Of a DNA stretch of 8,171 nucleotides, positions 1 to 6,043 are shown one piece after another. The translations under genes and the position numbers were made by a program. Position 1 is the first letter of the stretch. Every line of letters starts with the position of its first letter. The notes below the pieces were generated by a model. That model saw only the letters and a program-made list of their open reading frames with translations. It had not been told where the DNA came from and did not search any database. Source of the stretch: Holosporales bacterium (GTDB lineage Bacteria; Pseudomonadota; Alphaproteobacteria; UBA3830; JAIRMZ01); assembly GCA_031258355.1 (NCBI GenBank), contig JAIRMZ010000005.1, forward strand, positions 1-8,171, given 5' to 3'.

Positions 1-502
1 ATCCATATTCATCTTGTTGAGGAATATACATACTGCGATTGATGACAGGTGCTGATTTGTTCCCAATAATATAAGAAAAAGCCCCCTCTTTCTCATCGAA
101 TAATTGGAGATGTGCGTCCGGAGCAACTTTATTTACGCACGATGAAACAAAAAGAGCATGCGAATTATTTGTTAGGTTGGTGCCGTCTCCTATGGTGTCC
201 TGAGTAGGCATCGGGGATCTCGTTCCCAGCTCCCACTTTCCTGAAAAGTGGTTATCCATTTCACGAGGGATACAAGGCCCGGATTCGCAAATAGCAACGG
301 ACACCCCCTGCCCTTTATATCCCGCATTGATGGCTCCCCCTACTCCTACGAGATCGTTATTGAAACCTCCTGAATCATCTCCTATCTCTGTGGCAGAGGG
401 TGGGGTGTATGGCTCGCTGCTCTTGGTCTCTTCTTCGGTGACATTTCCTCCTCCGCAACTCACCAGAAGTCCACATATTCCTAGGATTTGATAGCGGCGC
501 AT
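1..502 (-). CDS. Subtilase-like (S8 family) lipoprotein, N-terminal part
   Basis: The first 167 residues are in the window; the rest lies beyond the left edge. The start is ATG at 502-500, behind GGGAGGAG at 514-507. Residues 1-16 look like a lipoprotein signal: Arg2-Arg3, a hydrophobic stretch, then the lipobox LVSC with Cys16 as lipidation site. Gly at +2 suggests the outer membrane rather than inner-membrane retention. After a Glu/Ser/Pro-rich linker (about 20-45), GAINAGYKGQGVSVAI (56-71) resembles the start of S8 peptidase domains, especially autotransporter proteases. NNSHA (112-116) aligns with the catalytic-His block NSHGT, giving His115; VAPDAHLQL (126-134) and VINRS (153-157) match later S8 blocks. 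The catalytic Asp position holds Glu73 (ICESG where VIDTG is usual), and the GTH after the His is altered to ALF. The Ser and Asn blocks are outside, so activity is open. Likely a cell-surface protease or an inactive relative. The family call is from motif resemblance only. Confidence 0.7.
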   Translation of the reverse strand, partial: MRRYQILGICGLLVSCGGGNVTEEETKSSEPYTPPSATEIGDDSGGFNNDLVGVGGAINAGYKGQGVSVAICESGPCIPREMDNHFSGKWELGTRSPMPTQDTIGDGTNLTNNSHALFVSSCVNKVAPDAHLQLFDEKEGAFSYIIGNKSAPVINRSMYIPQQDEYG

Positions 503-723
503 AGCTCTCCTCCCGCATAGAGAGAATAGTACAGAAGTGTTGTCTTTTCGCTAACATGCCGGTTTGCGAACTCTCAAAATTTTTGCAAGAAAATTGCCTT
601 GTGGTTTAAATAGTAGAAGATTATCTATAGAAAAAGAAAATTTGATTTTTGTATTTGTTCTATTAAATTGCACTTTGCGATATCAAGAAAAAAAGACTTG
701 TATTTGTTGGTGAATCGTTATCT

Positions 724-759
724 CACTGTTCGGGTTTTTAAAAGATTGCCAAAACAGTG
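724..759. repeat. Inverted repeat, 7-bp perfect arms
   Basis: CACTGTT at 724-730 and AACAGTG at 753-759 are perfect inverted copies separated by 22 bases that also contain GGG/GCC able to extend the pairing. On the plus strand it is followed by TTTT and then five Gs, which makes it a poor terminator. It lies about 220 bases upstream of the lipoprotein gene, in the spacer, so it could be a protein-binding site or part of a long 5' leader. No function is demonstrated. Confidence 0.4.
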
Positions 760-810
760 TTTTGGGGGAAACTTTTCCTAAAAGGAAAGATATGTCAGAA
801 AATAGAAGCC

Positions 811-840
811 GCGCACGCCGTAAGAAATAACGACGTGCGC
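811..840 (-). terminator. Hairpin terminator after the unknown exported protein gene
   Basis: GCGCACG (811-817) and CGTGCGC (834-840) form a perfect 7-bp GC-rich stem. After one mismatch it extends by CGT (819-821) with ACG (830-832), around an AAGAAATA loop. It begins 9 bases past the stop codon of the gene that ends at 850. On the minus strand the bases after the stem (GGCTTCTATTTTC) are T-rich but not a clean T tract, so efficiency is uncertain. Confidence 0.6.
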
Positions 841-849
841 TGGGATATT

Positions 850-2013
850 TTAATGGACGCGCTCGATGACAAGAACGCCACAGCGGGATCTTCGATAGAT
901 CCCGTAAGGATTCCCTATGCTAGCTATAAAAGCTGCGGATCTCCACCGCTCATCATTTCTGATTCGAAGATCATGACTCAAATCTTGCAAAGAATTGAAA
1001 AATGTCATCTTGTATATTTCTCTTTCATAAGGATCAGGTGAGGAGATCGTAACAGCGGGGCAAATATCTCTACCCCACTGTACTCTCCAGCCATCCCTCA
1101 CTATAGGCGCGCCAATCTTTTTATCCTCGGGATGACGCCAATTAGGGCGTCTTTCGATGTAACATCTTTCAAAAACGTTTACCTCAACAATACGCTTCTC
1201 TTTAAGGTCATAGTAAGACTCCGTTGCTATGGAGATATCAACGTCCGTGAGAACGACAACCCCTTTTACTGCTAAAAGTTCAGCAAGATGATGCGGAAAA
1301 TAGAATCGGATAATGGGACAGGTACGCAATGCTCGGAGTTGTTCACATAAATCGTGTTCTGGAAGTCTTCCTTCCTGTCTTATGTAAGCGAAAAGAGCAT
1401 TCTTTTTGTCCAAAGGCGGCAGTTCCAAATCTCTGAAAAGCCCTATATTTTTTGTAACCGAATCATCTGTGACAATGATATCGAACCCATTCTGAGCGCC
1501 TAGTACGGCACGCATTTGCACAGGATTGCATCCTTCTGCGATCAGTTTTTTAAAAAAATGATACTCATCTTCGTCCACTGTCATTATCCTTCCTGGGATA
1601 TCCGCAGCTACATGGGTGACGTCCTTTAGAGAAAGGCCATATAATGAAAGAATCTGCGAGTATTGTCCCGATGCGAACAACCCGGATGTTATATCCTGGT
1701 CACCATGAGGAGAAGACCCTAGTCTTAGAACTTTCGTACAAACGTCATGCTGAATTGGAGAACAGAGAGATCGGAATGCTGTTGGAAAGCCTTTTGATGT
1801 AATAGCAGGCTGCCGTTTTTCTGGCGTGTTTGTTTCAATAGTTTCTACATAATTTAAAAACTCCTGCTGAGGTGTGAGGACAGGAACGGAAGGAGTCTCA
1901 TCCCTCCGTTCTGCTTCATCACCACCATGACGTGCTTGGCGTCTAAAACACATCCCCTGTCCTTCAATAGACAGAAGAAGAGTGAGAATACCAAATAATA
2001 TTTTTATGTTCAT
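850..2013 (-). CDS. Exported protein of unknown function, cysteine-rich
   Basis: I do not recognise this 387-residue protein. The start is ATG at 2013-2011, with AAAAAAGG seven bases upstream. Residues 1-20 form a Sec-type signal (Lys4, then ILFGILTLLLSI), so export across the inner membrane is likely. Cys22 follows QGM, which is a poor lipobox, so I do not call it a lipoprotein. Residues 24-48 are charged and Pro-rich, probably a linker; the remainder looks globular. There are nine cysteines (22, 84, 92, 162, 223, 232, 284, 318, 378), compatible with disulfides in the periplasm or outside the cell. Two hydrophobic strands end in acidic turns: FDIIVTDDS (177-185) and GVVVLTDVDIS (251-261). 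The second superficially resembles the DxD strand of GT-A glycosyltransferases, but this is not enough for a function. It has its own promoter and downstream hairpin, so it is probably transcribed alone. Together with the lipoprotein it may act at the host interface (inference). Confidence 0.85.
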   Translation of the reverse strand: MNIKILFGILTLLLSIEGQGMCFRRQARHGGDEAERRDETPSVPVLTPQQEFLNYVETIETNTPEKRQPAITSKGFPTAFRSLCSPIQHDVCTKVLRLGSSPHGDQDITSGLFASGQYSQILSLYGLSLKDVTHVAADIPGRIMTVDEDEYHFFKKLIAEGCNPVQMRAVLGAQNGFDIIVTDDSVTKNIGLFRDLELPPLDKKNALFAYIRQEGRLPEHDLCEQLRALRTCPIIRFYFPHHLAELLAVKGVVVLTDVDISIATESYYDLKEKRIVEVNVFERCYIERRPNWRHPEDKKIGAPIVRDGWRVQWGRDICPAVTISSPDPYEREIYKMTFFNSLQDLSHDLRIRNDERWRSAAFIASIGNPYGIYRRSRCGVLVIERVH

Positions 2014-2015
2014 TG

Positions 2016-2043
2016 TAAGACCTTTTTTATTTTTACGGTCTTA
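2016..2043. repeat. Inverted repeat between -10 and ribosome binding site; possible operator
   Basis: TAAGACC (2016-2022) and GGTCTTA (2037-2043) are perfect 7-base inverted copies around a 14-base AT-rich centre. On the minus strand the upstream arm touches the last base of the -10 box and spans the expected start of transcription. The downstream arm contains the GG of the Shine-Dalgarno sequence. This position suits a repressor operator. If transcription starts further upstream than predicted, it would instead form an RNA hairpin masking the ribosome binding site. Confidence 0.45.
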
Positions 2044-2071
2044 TTGTAGAAAAATATTTTTTACTTTACAA
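2043..2071 (-). promoter_or_regulatory. Sigma-70 type promoter for the unknown exported protein
   Basis: On the minus strand, TTGTAA (2071-2066) and TACAAT (2048-2043) are separated by exactly 17 bases. The -10 matches TATAAT at five of six positions and the -35 matches TTGACA at four of six. The predicted start of transcription, about 2036, gives a leader of roughly 23 bases, enough for the ribosome binding site. The surroundings are strongly AT-rich. Confidence 0.6.
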
Positions 2072-2148
2072 GTATCATTTCAATACTTTTTGAAAAATCA
2101 AATAATGAGATAATCGCCTATAAATAAAAAACTTTTATTGATTCTGTG

Positions 2149-2184
2149 AAAAAAAGGAGGTCTTGGGTTTCTCACAAGACGTCC
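2149..2184 (-). terminator. Rho-independent terminator of the hemY-birA-rnj unit
   Basis: On the minus strand GGACGTCTTG (2184-2175) pairs with CAAGACCTCC (2165-2156), with a single C/C mismatch, around a 9-base loop. Seven Ts follow (2155-2149). It lies about 60 bases past the rnj stop codon, with no gene between. Stem, loop and T tract are all typical of intrinsic termination. Confidence 0.85.
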
Positions 2185-2244
2185 CTCTGTGAAGATTTCC
2201 CCTTCCTATTGGAGGAGGTCTATGCCTTTTGCCTTTCTTGTTGA

Positions 2245-3906
2245 TTACACAATGTGTGTGATGACTTGAGGTTTTCGCCCGCGCTCTCGCGAAAAAACTT
2301 GGCGAATGATCGTCGTTAGGACTTTGGGAAGACTTTGAGACTCCCCTCCTGTCCCCGTTCGAACTTGGGAGGAAAGAGCTTCCTCAAAATCCTCTTGAAT
2401 TTCTGTAAAGAGACGCTGTTCTTCTGATTTCTCCGTACTTTCGAATAATCCATGCGCTGTTAGCTCGAGAACTTTTTTCTGGCGCCCTTTCGAAGAAACT
2501 GTAGCAAAGATTAGACCTTCGGAGGCACCCTTCAGACGCTCTTGCTGCGCTTTGCCATACCGAGGCAAGAGGACCAAACCATCAACGACTAAGGCACGGG
2601 CCTTTACTTCTTGGGAAGGCTGCGATGCCCCCGCATCAAGACGCAACAAAAGACCATCGTGCGGAATCAGCACTTCCTTCACGCCACATTCCCGTGCAAA
2701 ATCCGCATGCTCCAGCAGTTGGCGAGCCCCTCCGTGGATTGGAACAACGAGCTCTGGGCGTACCCAAGAATAGAGTTTCTCCAACTCCTCCTTACTTGGA
2801 TGTCCGGAGACATGTACCTCGTGAGTCCGCACCGTTAAACTCCGAATACCACGTCGCGCTAGCTTATTTTGAACATCGCCAATGGACCGCTCATTCCCAG
2901 GGATTTCTCGTGAGGAAAAGATAACCACATCGCCTTCTTGCAATTGCATAACAGGATGGGCCCCATTGGCCGCTCGATTTAATGCGGCGCGGTTTTCTCC
3001 TTGACTACCAGTGCAAATGTATAGCACTTTCTCAGGAGGCAATGTACGCACGGTCTTTTCATCCAAGAACGGGGGAAGGTCTTTGAGATAACCTGCCATA
3101 CGCGCTACACGCTCGATCCTCTTGAGACTCCGTCCCGCTAAGAGTACTCGACGCCCATGCGCTACTCCCGCGAGGGCACAGCTTTCCAGACGCGAAACAT
3201 TCGAAGCAAAGCAAGCAATAACCACACTTTGATGGGGATATTGTCCTACTAAACGATTTAGTTGCTCTCGAATGTAGTTCTCCGAGGCACTGGCTGTACT
3301 TTGAAAGATATTAGTCGAGTCGCAGACAAGAGCGCGTACTCCCTCTTGCCCTAAAGCGCGTAAGGTTTCGACGTCCGTCTCCTTACCTATGGGAGGTGTA
3401 GGATCTAACCGCCAATCTCCCGTGTGAACAATCGTCCCTTGTGGCGTCTTGATGGCCAGAATGCTGGATTCAGGGACAGAATGCGTTACGGTAATAAACC
3501 GTGCGGAGAAAACACCAAGCTGAATGGTCGTCTGGGGAGCGACTTCAATAAGCGGCACCTCATCGGTCAAATCGAATTCCTCCAGCTTTTCGCGAATCAG
3601 GTGCGCAGAAAAGGCGGTAGCGTAGATGGGGCACCGCAGGTACGGCCATATATGAGGGATTCCCCCAAGGTGGTCTTCGTGTGCATGCGTAATGAGTAGT
3701 CCCTTAATCTGAGACCGATAGGGCAAGATAGCAGCAGGGTCGGGAACCAGCACTTCTTGCCAAGGGAGTTGCCCAAAACCCATGCCTAAGTCCACCGCCA
3801 GCCACTGATTGTTATGGGCGTATAAACCAAAATTCATACCGATCTCGTCGGTTCCACCAAGAGGAAGGAAATAGAGTCCTTCAGGAGATAATTCTATTGA
3901 TGTCAC
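2245..3906 (-). CDS. rnj: Ribonuclease J
   Basis: RNase J is a cytoplasmic metallo-beta-lactamase/beta-CASP ribonuclease with endonuclease and 5'-to-3' exonuclease activity, acting in rRNA maturation and mRNA decay. At 553 residues the length is normal. Visible blocks: THAHEDHLGG (73-82) with zinc ligands His74, His76, Asp78 and His79; VTHSVPES (140-147) with His142; HTGDWRLDP (161-169) with Asp164; VCDSTN (194-199); the beta-CASP blocks FASNVSR (233-239), CTGSQGE (298-304) and HVSGHP (365-370); and PIHGG (389-393) with His391. The last is usually PIHGE or PVHGE, so Glu is replaced by Gly. The start is GTG at 3906, preceded by AGGA (ATAGGATCAAAAGTG), 17 bases after the birA stop. No ATG lies near a better site. 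Last gene of the hemY-birA-rnj unit, followed by a terminator. In many alphaproteobacteria rnj follows birA and coaX; coaX is absent here. Confidence 0.97.
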   Translation of the reverse strand: MTSIELSPEGLYFLPLGGTDEIGMNFGLYAHNNQWLAVDLGMGFGQLPWQEVLVPDPAAILPYRSQIKGLLITHAHEDHLGGIPHIWPYLRCPIYATAFSAHLIREKLEEFDLTDEVPLIEVAPQTTIQLGVFSARFITVTHSVPESSILAIKTPQGTIVHTGDWRLDPTPPIGKETDVETLRALGQEGVRALVCDSTNIFQSTASASENYIREQLNRLVGQYPHQSVVIACFASNVSRLESCALAGVAHGRRVLLAGRSLKRIERVARMAGYLKDLPPFLDEKTVRTLPPEKVLYICTGSQGENRAALNRAANGAHPVMQLQEGDVVIFSSREIPGNERSIGDVQNKLARRGIRSLTVRTHEVHVSGHPSKEELEKLYSWVRPELVVPIHGGARQLLEHADFARECGVKEVLIPHDGLLLRLDAGASQPSQEVKARALVVDGLVLLPRYGKAQQERLKGASEGLIFATVSSKGRQKKVLELTAHGLFESTEKSEEQRLFTEIQEDFEEALSSQVRTGTGGESQSLPKVLTTIIRQVFSRERGRKPQVITHIV

Positions 3907-3923
3907 TTTTGATCCTATTTTGT

Positions 3924-4649
3924 TTACGACACTTCTCCAGAGGCTATCACCTTTCTCCCCCCTTCAGGGAGACGGAGGATAAGATGCCCCTGGGCCTCCA
4001 GGCTTTCAAAAATCCCCTGGATCATCTTCCCTCCCACCCTGAGAGAGAGGGGACGCCCCCAATCTTGAGATGCTTGCTGCCACGCGGAGAGGATAGCAGG
4101 TGCTCTTTGATTTTTCCAGACGGTAAACATCTCCTCAAGTGCGACAAGAAGGACAGGAAGGTACTTTTCTGTCGTGATAGGAAAAGGGTACCAGTCTTGC
4201 AAACAAGCTGCGGGGCGGGAAGGAGCGGGCAAGGAGGGGGCGATAGCGATGTTCAGACCTATCCCTACGAGAAGGGTTTCCTGGGGGGCTGTTTCGATAA
4301 GAATGCCCCCTAATTTTTTTTGGTCGAGGAAAATATCGTTAGGCCATTTCAAAGAAAGCGGCGCGGAGGGGCCAACATAAAAGCGGACCGATCGGTAAAG
4401 GGCGCAAGCAACAAGCAGAGAGAGAAGAGTTGGTGGGAGTCCGTCCGGTTGCTTGATGACGAAGGTTGCGAAGAGGTTGCCTGCTCCTCCTTGCCATTGG
4501 CGACCTCGATGTCGACCACGTCCTTGCGTCTGGATATGGGATGTGATGAGGCAAGGAAGGGGAAGGTTGCCCTGCTCGATCCGACGAAGCGCCTCATCAT
4601 TTGTGCTGTCAATGGTTGCTAGGGAGATGTGAGGACAGGATTTAAAAAT
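3924..4649 (-). CDS. birA: Biotin--[acetyl-CoA-carboxylase] ligase, probable ATT start
   Basis: Joins biotin through biotinyl-AMP to the lysine of carrier proteins such as acetyl-CoA carboxylase BCCP, in the cytoplasm. Read from ATT at 4649 it has 241 residues, the size of ligases lacking the DNA-binding domain, so it should not repress biotin genes as E. coli BirA does. Motifs: STND (15-18), GRGRHRGRQW (43-52, biotinyl-AMP loop), KWPND (101-105), KLGGILIE (112-119), VGIGLNI (128-134), then the C-terminal SH3-like domain ending GEVS. The frame is open from a TGA just inside the 3' end of hemY, and between there and residue 100 it has no ATG, GTG or TTG. The first permitted start, TTG at 4352, would remove STND and GRGR and cannot give an active enzyme. 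ATT has AAAGAGG seven bases upstream and places STND 14 residues from the start, as in relatives. A frameshift or sequence error remains possible. It starts 19 bases after hemY and ends 17 before rnj. Confidence 0.92.
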   Translation of the reverse strand: MFKSCPHISLATIDSTNDEALRRIEQGNLPLPCLITSHIQTQGRGRHRGRQWQGGAGNLFATFVIKQPDGLPPTLLSLLVACALYRSVRFYVGPSAPLSLKWPNDIFLDQKKLGGILIETAPQETLLVGIGLNIAIAPSLPAPSRPAACLQDWYPFPITTEKYLPVLLVALEEMFTVWKNQRAPAILSAWQQASQDWGRPLSLRVGGKMIQGIFESLEAQGHLILRLPEGGRKVIASGEVS

Positions 4650-4663
4650 AAACGCGCCTCTTT
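4647..4663 (-). promoter_or_regulatory. birA: Ribosome binding site and ATT start codon of birA
   Basis: On the minus strand AAAGAGG (4663-4657) is followed by seven bases (CGCGTTT) and then ATT (4649-4647) in the birA frame. This spacing is ideal, and the site lies in the 19-base gap after the hemY stop (TAG, 4671-4669). ATT starts are rare; E. coli infC and pcnB are the known cases, and initiation factor IF3 discriminates against them. Low birA expression, or dependence on IF3 level, is the expected result (inference). Confidence 0.65.
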
Positions 4664-4668
4664 CGTTC

Positions 4669-5985
4669 CTATGAAAGAAGGACGTCTTTCAACAAATGGA
4701 TCTCGGGAGAGGGGGCTTGAAGAAGAGGCGCTCCCCAAGAAAGAGAAGCAAAAGCCTGGCATTTCGGACAGAAGGCAACCCATGCTTCAGAAGAATGGGC
4801 ACAATGTGCGCAAGTCCATACAGGCCAAGCAGAGCCTGTCTGAATTTTCCCTTGCCAATCGTAGTACTCTGAACTATGGTCCCCTCCTTCAGGATGAAGA
4901 AGTTTCACCAGCTCCGCTGCCTTCTCTGCACAAAGACGCGCTGGGAATCGCGTATAAGCGTCTGTAAAATGCTGGAGTGCTATTCCCCAGATTCCTGCCT
5001 CATAAGCCAACTTCCCAAGACCATAAGAGGAGAGCCAAGACTCTGGATTCTCTTCGAATAAACCATGCAAAAGATCCTGCCTTTCTTTGGGCTTTTTCGT
5101 TGCGCATAATGCCCTGAATGCCTCCTCCAAAAGAGGATGCGGAGCGCTCTCCCAAGCGCGTTTTAAAAGAGAGCGTCCGCGTATTCGCTGTTCCCAAGGC
5201 GACATAGCGTTGACAGCAGAAACAACCAATGCTGGCAAGTCTGGCGCTTTTTCTGCGCCGGTCCGTAGGAGTTTCTTGGCCTTTTCAGAAGGAGCTTCCT
5301 GTGCTTCTAGAAAATACGATAAAGCCTCCCATTGATGAAGAAAACGCGGACAATGATCCTTCTGCAAGAGGGGTGTAATAAAAGTGCGTGCCTGAGAAAA
5401 GTGTTTTTCCCTAAGCGCGAGCAAAAAAGCCTCTTGAAGCAGTATTTCGGAGTTTCCATAACGCTCAAGAGCGCTTTCGAGAGCGACCAAAGCCTTTCCA
5501 TTGTCTTTCTCTTCTTGTGCGAGCCGATATATCTCATAAGAGCCAAGAAACTGGCCTTCTGTTCGTGCATTGAGCGCATAGAAAAGACTCTGTGCCCGAT
5601 ACATTTGTCCCTCAAGACAGGCAACACGCCCCTCAAGCCATAAAAGGAGAGGGATCTCTTTATCTAAGAAACGACGCGCATGATCTAAATGGTGTTGAGC
5701 TCCCTGGGCATCTTTAAGAATGAGGGATTCAAAGCAGGCTTGGATGCCAGAAAGGCCTTCTTTAAGACGTCGTTCTGGAGAAGGGGTGAACCAAGAACAG
5801 ATTGTACGATAACCACGCTGAAGGATATCCGCCGCCACAATAAATGCCGCGAGAAAAGCTGTAATATGAACGAGTGTGACTTCAATATTCTTGCCATATC
5901 CCGCCAGGGAAAACTTTTCTGGGAAAAAGGCTGAAAGGATAAAAGCTATTATGATCAATAGGGCTTTAATCAGAATGGAGTACAC
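4669..5985 (-). CDS. hemY: HemY-type membrane TPR protein with C-terminal zinc ribbon
   Basis: An inner-membrane protein of the HemY family found beside haem synthesis genes in proteobacteria; its exact role is unsettled, and it is not the protoporphyrinogen oxidase also called HemY in Bacillus. The 438 residues begin with two membrane segments (about 4-20 and 36-54) joined by a short loop with a GYGKNIEV strand, as in HemY_N. A helical, Ala/Leu-rich region of TPR-like repeats runs from about 70 to 380. The C-terminus holds WTCAHC (390-395) and FCPKC (405-409): four cysteines (392, 395, 406, 409) forming a rubredoxin-like zinc knuckle, as in alphaproteobacterial HemY and in LapB. The start is GTG at 5985 behind TAAAGAGGAG (6000-5991). 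It is divergent from tsaD with 58 bases between. hemC and hemD, normally in the same cluster, are absent from the window. LapB is the main alternative, but the two membrane segments favour HemY. Confidence 0.85.
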   Translation of the reverse strand: MYSILIKALLIIIAFILSAFFPEKFSLAGYGKNIEVTLVHITAFLAAFIVAADILQRGYRTICSWFTPSPERRLKEGLSGIQACFESLILKDAQGAQHHLDHARRFLDKEIPLLLWLEGRVACLEGQMYRAQSLFYALNARTEGQFLGSYEIYRLAQEEKDNGKALVALESALERYGNSEILLQEAFLLALREKHFSQARTFITPLLQKDHCPRFLHQWEALSYFLEAQEAPSEKAKKLLRTGAEKAPDLPALVVSAVNAMSPWEQRIRGRSLLKRAWESAPHPLLEEAFRALCATKKPKERQDLLHGLFEENPESWLSSYGLGKLAYEAGIWGIALQHFTDAYTRFPARLCAEKAAELVKLLHPEGGDHSSEYYDWQGKIQTGSAWPVWTCAHCAHSSEAWVAFCPKCQAFASLSWGAPLLQAPSPEIHLLKDVLLS

Positions 5986-6043
5986 AGAATCTCCTCTTTA
6001 CAGTTCTTCTTAGAATAGCGAGAGTTAGATAAGAGGTGCAATA
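5986..6043. promoter_or_regulatory. Divergent hemY/tsaD intergenic region
   Basis: These 58 bases must carry the start signals for both directions. The ribosome binding sites are clear: TAAAGAGGAG (6000-5991) for hemY and AAGAGGTG (6031-6038) for tsaD. For hemY a weak sigma-70 pair is possible on the minus strand: TTGCAC (6041-6036), an 18-base spacer, TATTCT (6017-6012). I see no good plus-strand promoter; TAGAAT (6011-6016) could be a -10 for tsaD but lacks a -35. Only the ribosome binding sites are well supported. Confidence 0.4.

Larger units (their letters stand above)
503..849. other. 347-base AT-rich spacer upstream of the lipoprotein gene
   Basis: I see no convincing gene here on either strand. 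It holds the lipoprotein gene's ribosome binding site (514-507), the hairpin downstream of the unknown exported protein (811-840), and an inverted repeat with arms CACTGTT (724-730) and AACAGTG (753-759). The middle (about 590-720) is very AT-rich, as promoter regions often are. No sigma-70 promoter for the lipoprotein gene stands out: TTGATA on the minus strand near 702 is followed at proper spacing only by poor -10 matches. The promoter may use another sigma factor or an activator. Confidence 0.6.

Noticed and set aside
757..1041. Plus-strand frame of 94 codons opposite the exported protein gene
   Set aside because: It begins at a GTG inside the inverted repeat, lacks a ribosome binding site and runs antisense to a well-supported gene.
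2123..2139. AATAAAA-AAC-TTTTATT inverted repeat downstream of the rnj terminator
   Set aside because: It consists almost only of A and T in an AT-rich spacer, so a chance match is likely.
2211..2269. Plus-strand 15-residue frame (ATG 2222 to TGA 2269) behind GGAGGAGG
   Set aside because: The ribosome binding site looks strong, but the frame overlaps the 3' end of rnj, has no promoter and encodes nothing recognisable. The purine run may instead be part of the rnj 3' untranslated region.
3924..4352. A 142-residue ligase starting at TTG 4352
   Set aside because: It would lack the biotinyl-AMP loop and the STND motif, both encoded in frame and intact upstream.
4349..4612. Minus-strand frame of 87 codons within the birA region
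   Set aside because: It is an out-of-frame reading of the birA N-terminal half; its product is Ser/Arg-rich without motifs, while the birA frame carries STND and GRGR.
4640..4690. A frameshift fusing hemY and birA
   Set aside because: hemY ends with its own stop after a complete zinc ribbon, and a Shine-Dalgarno sequence follows before the ATT. A separate birA start explains the sequence more simply, though a sequencing error cannot be excluded.
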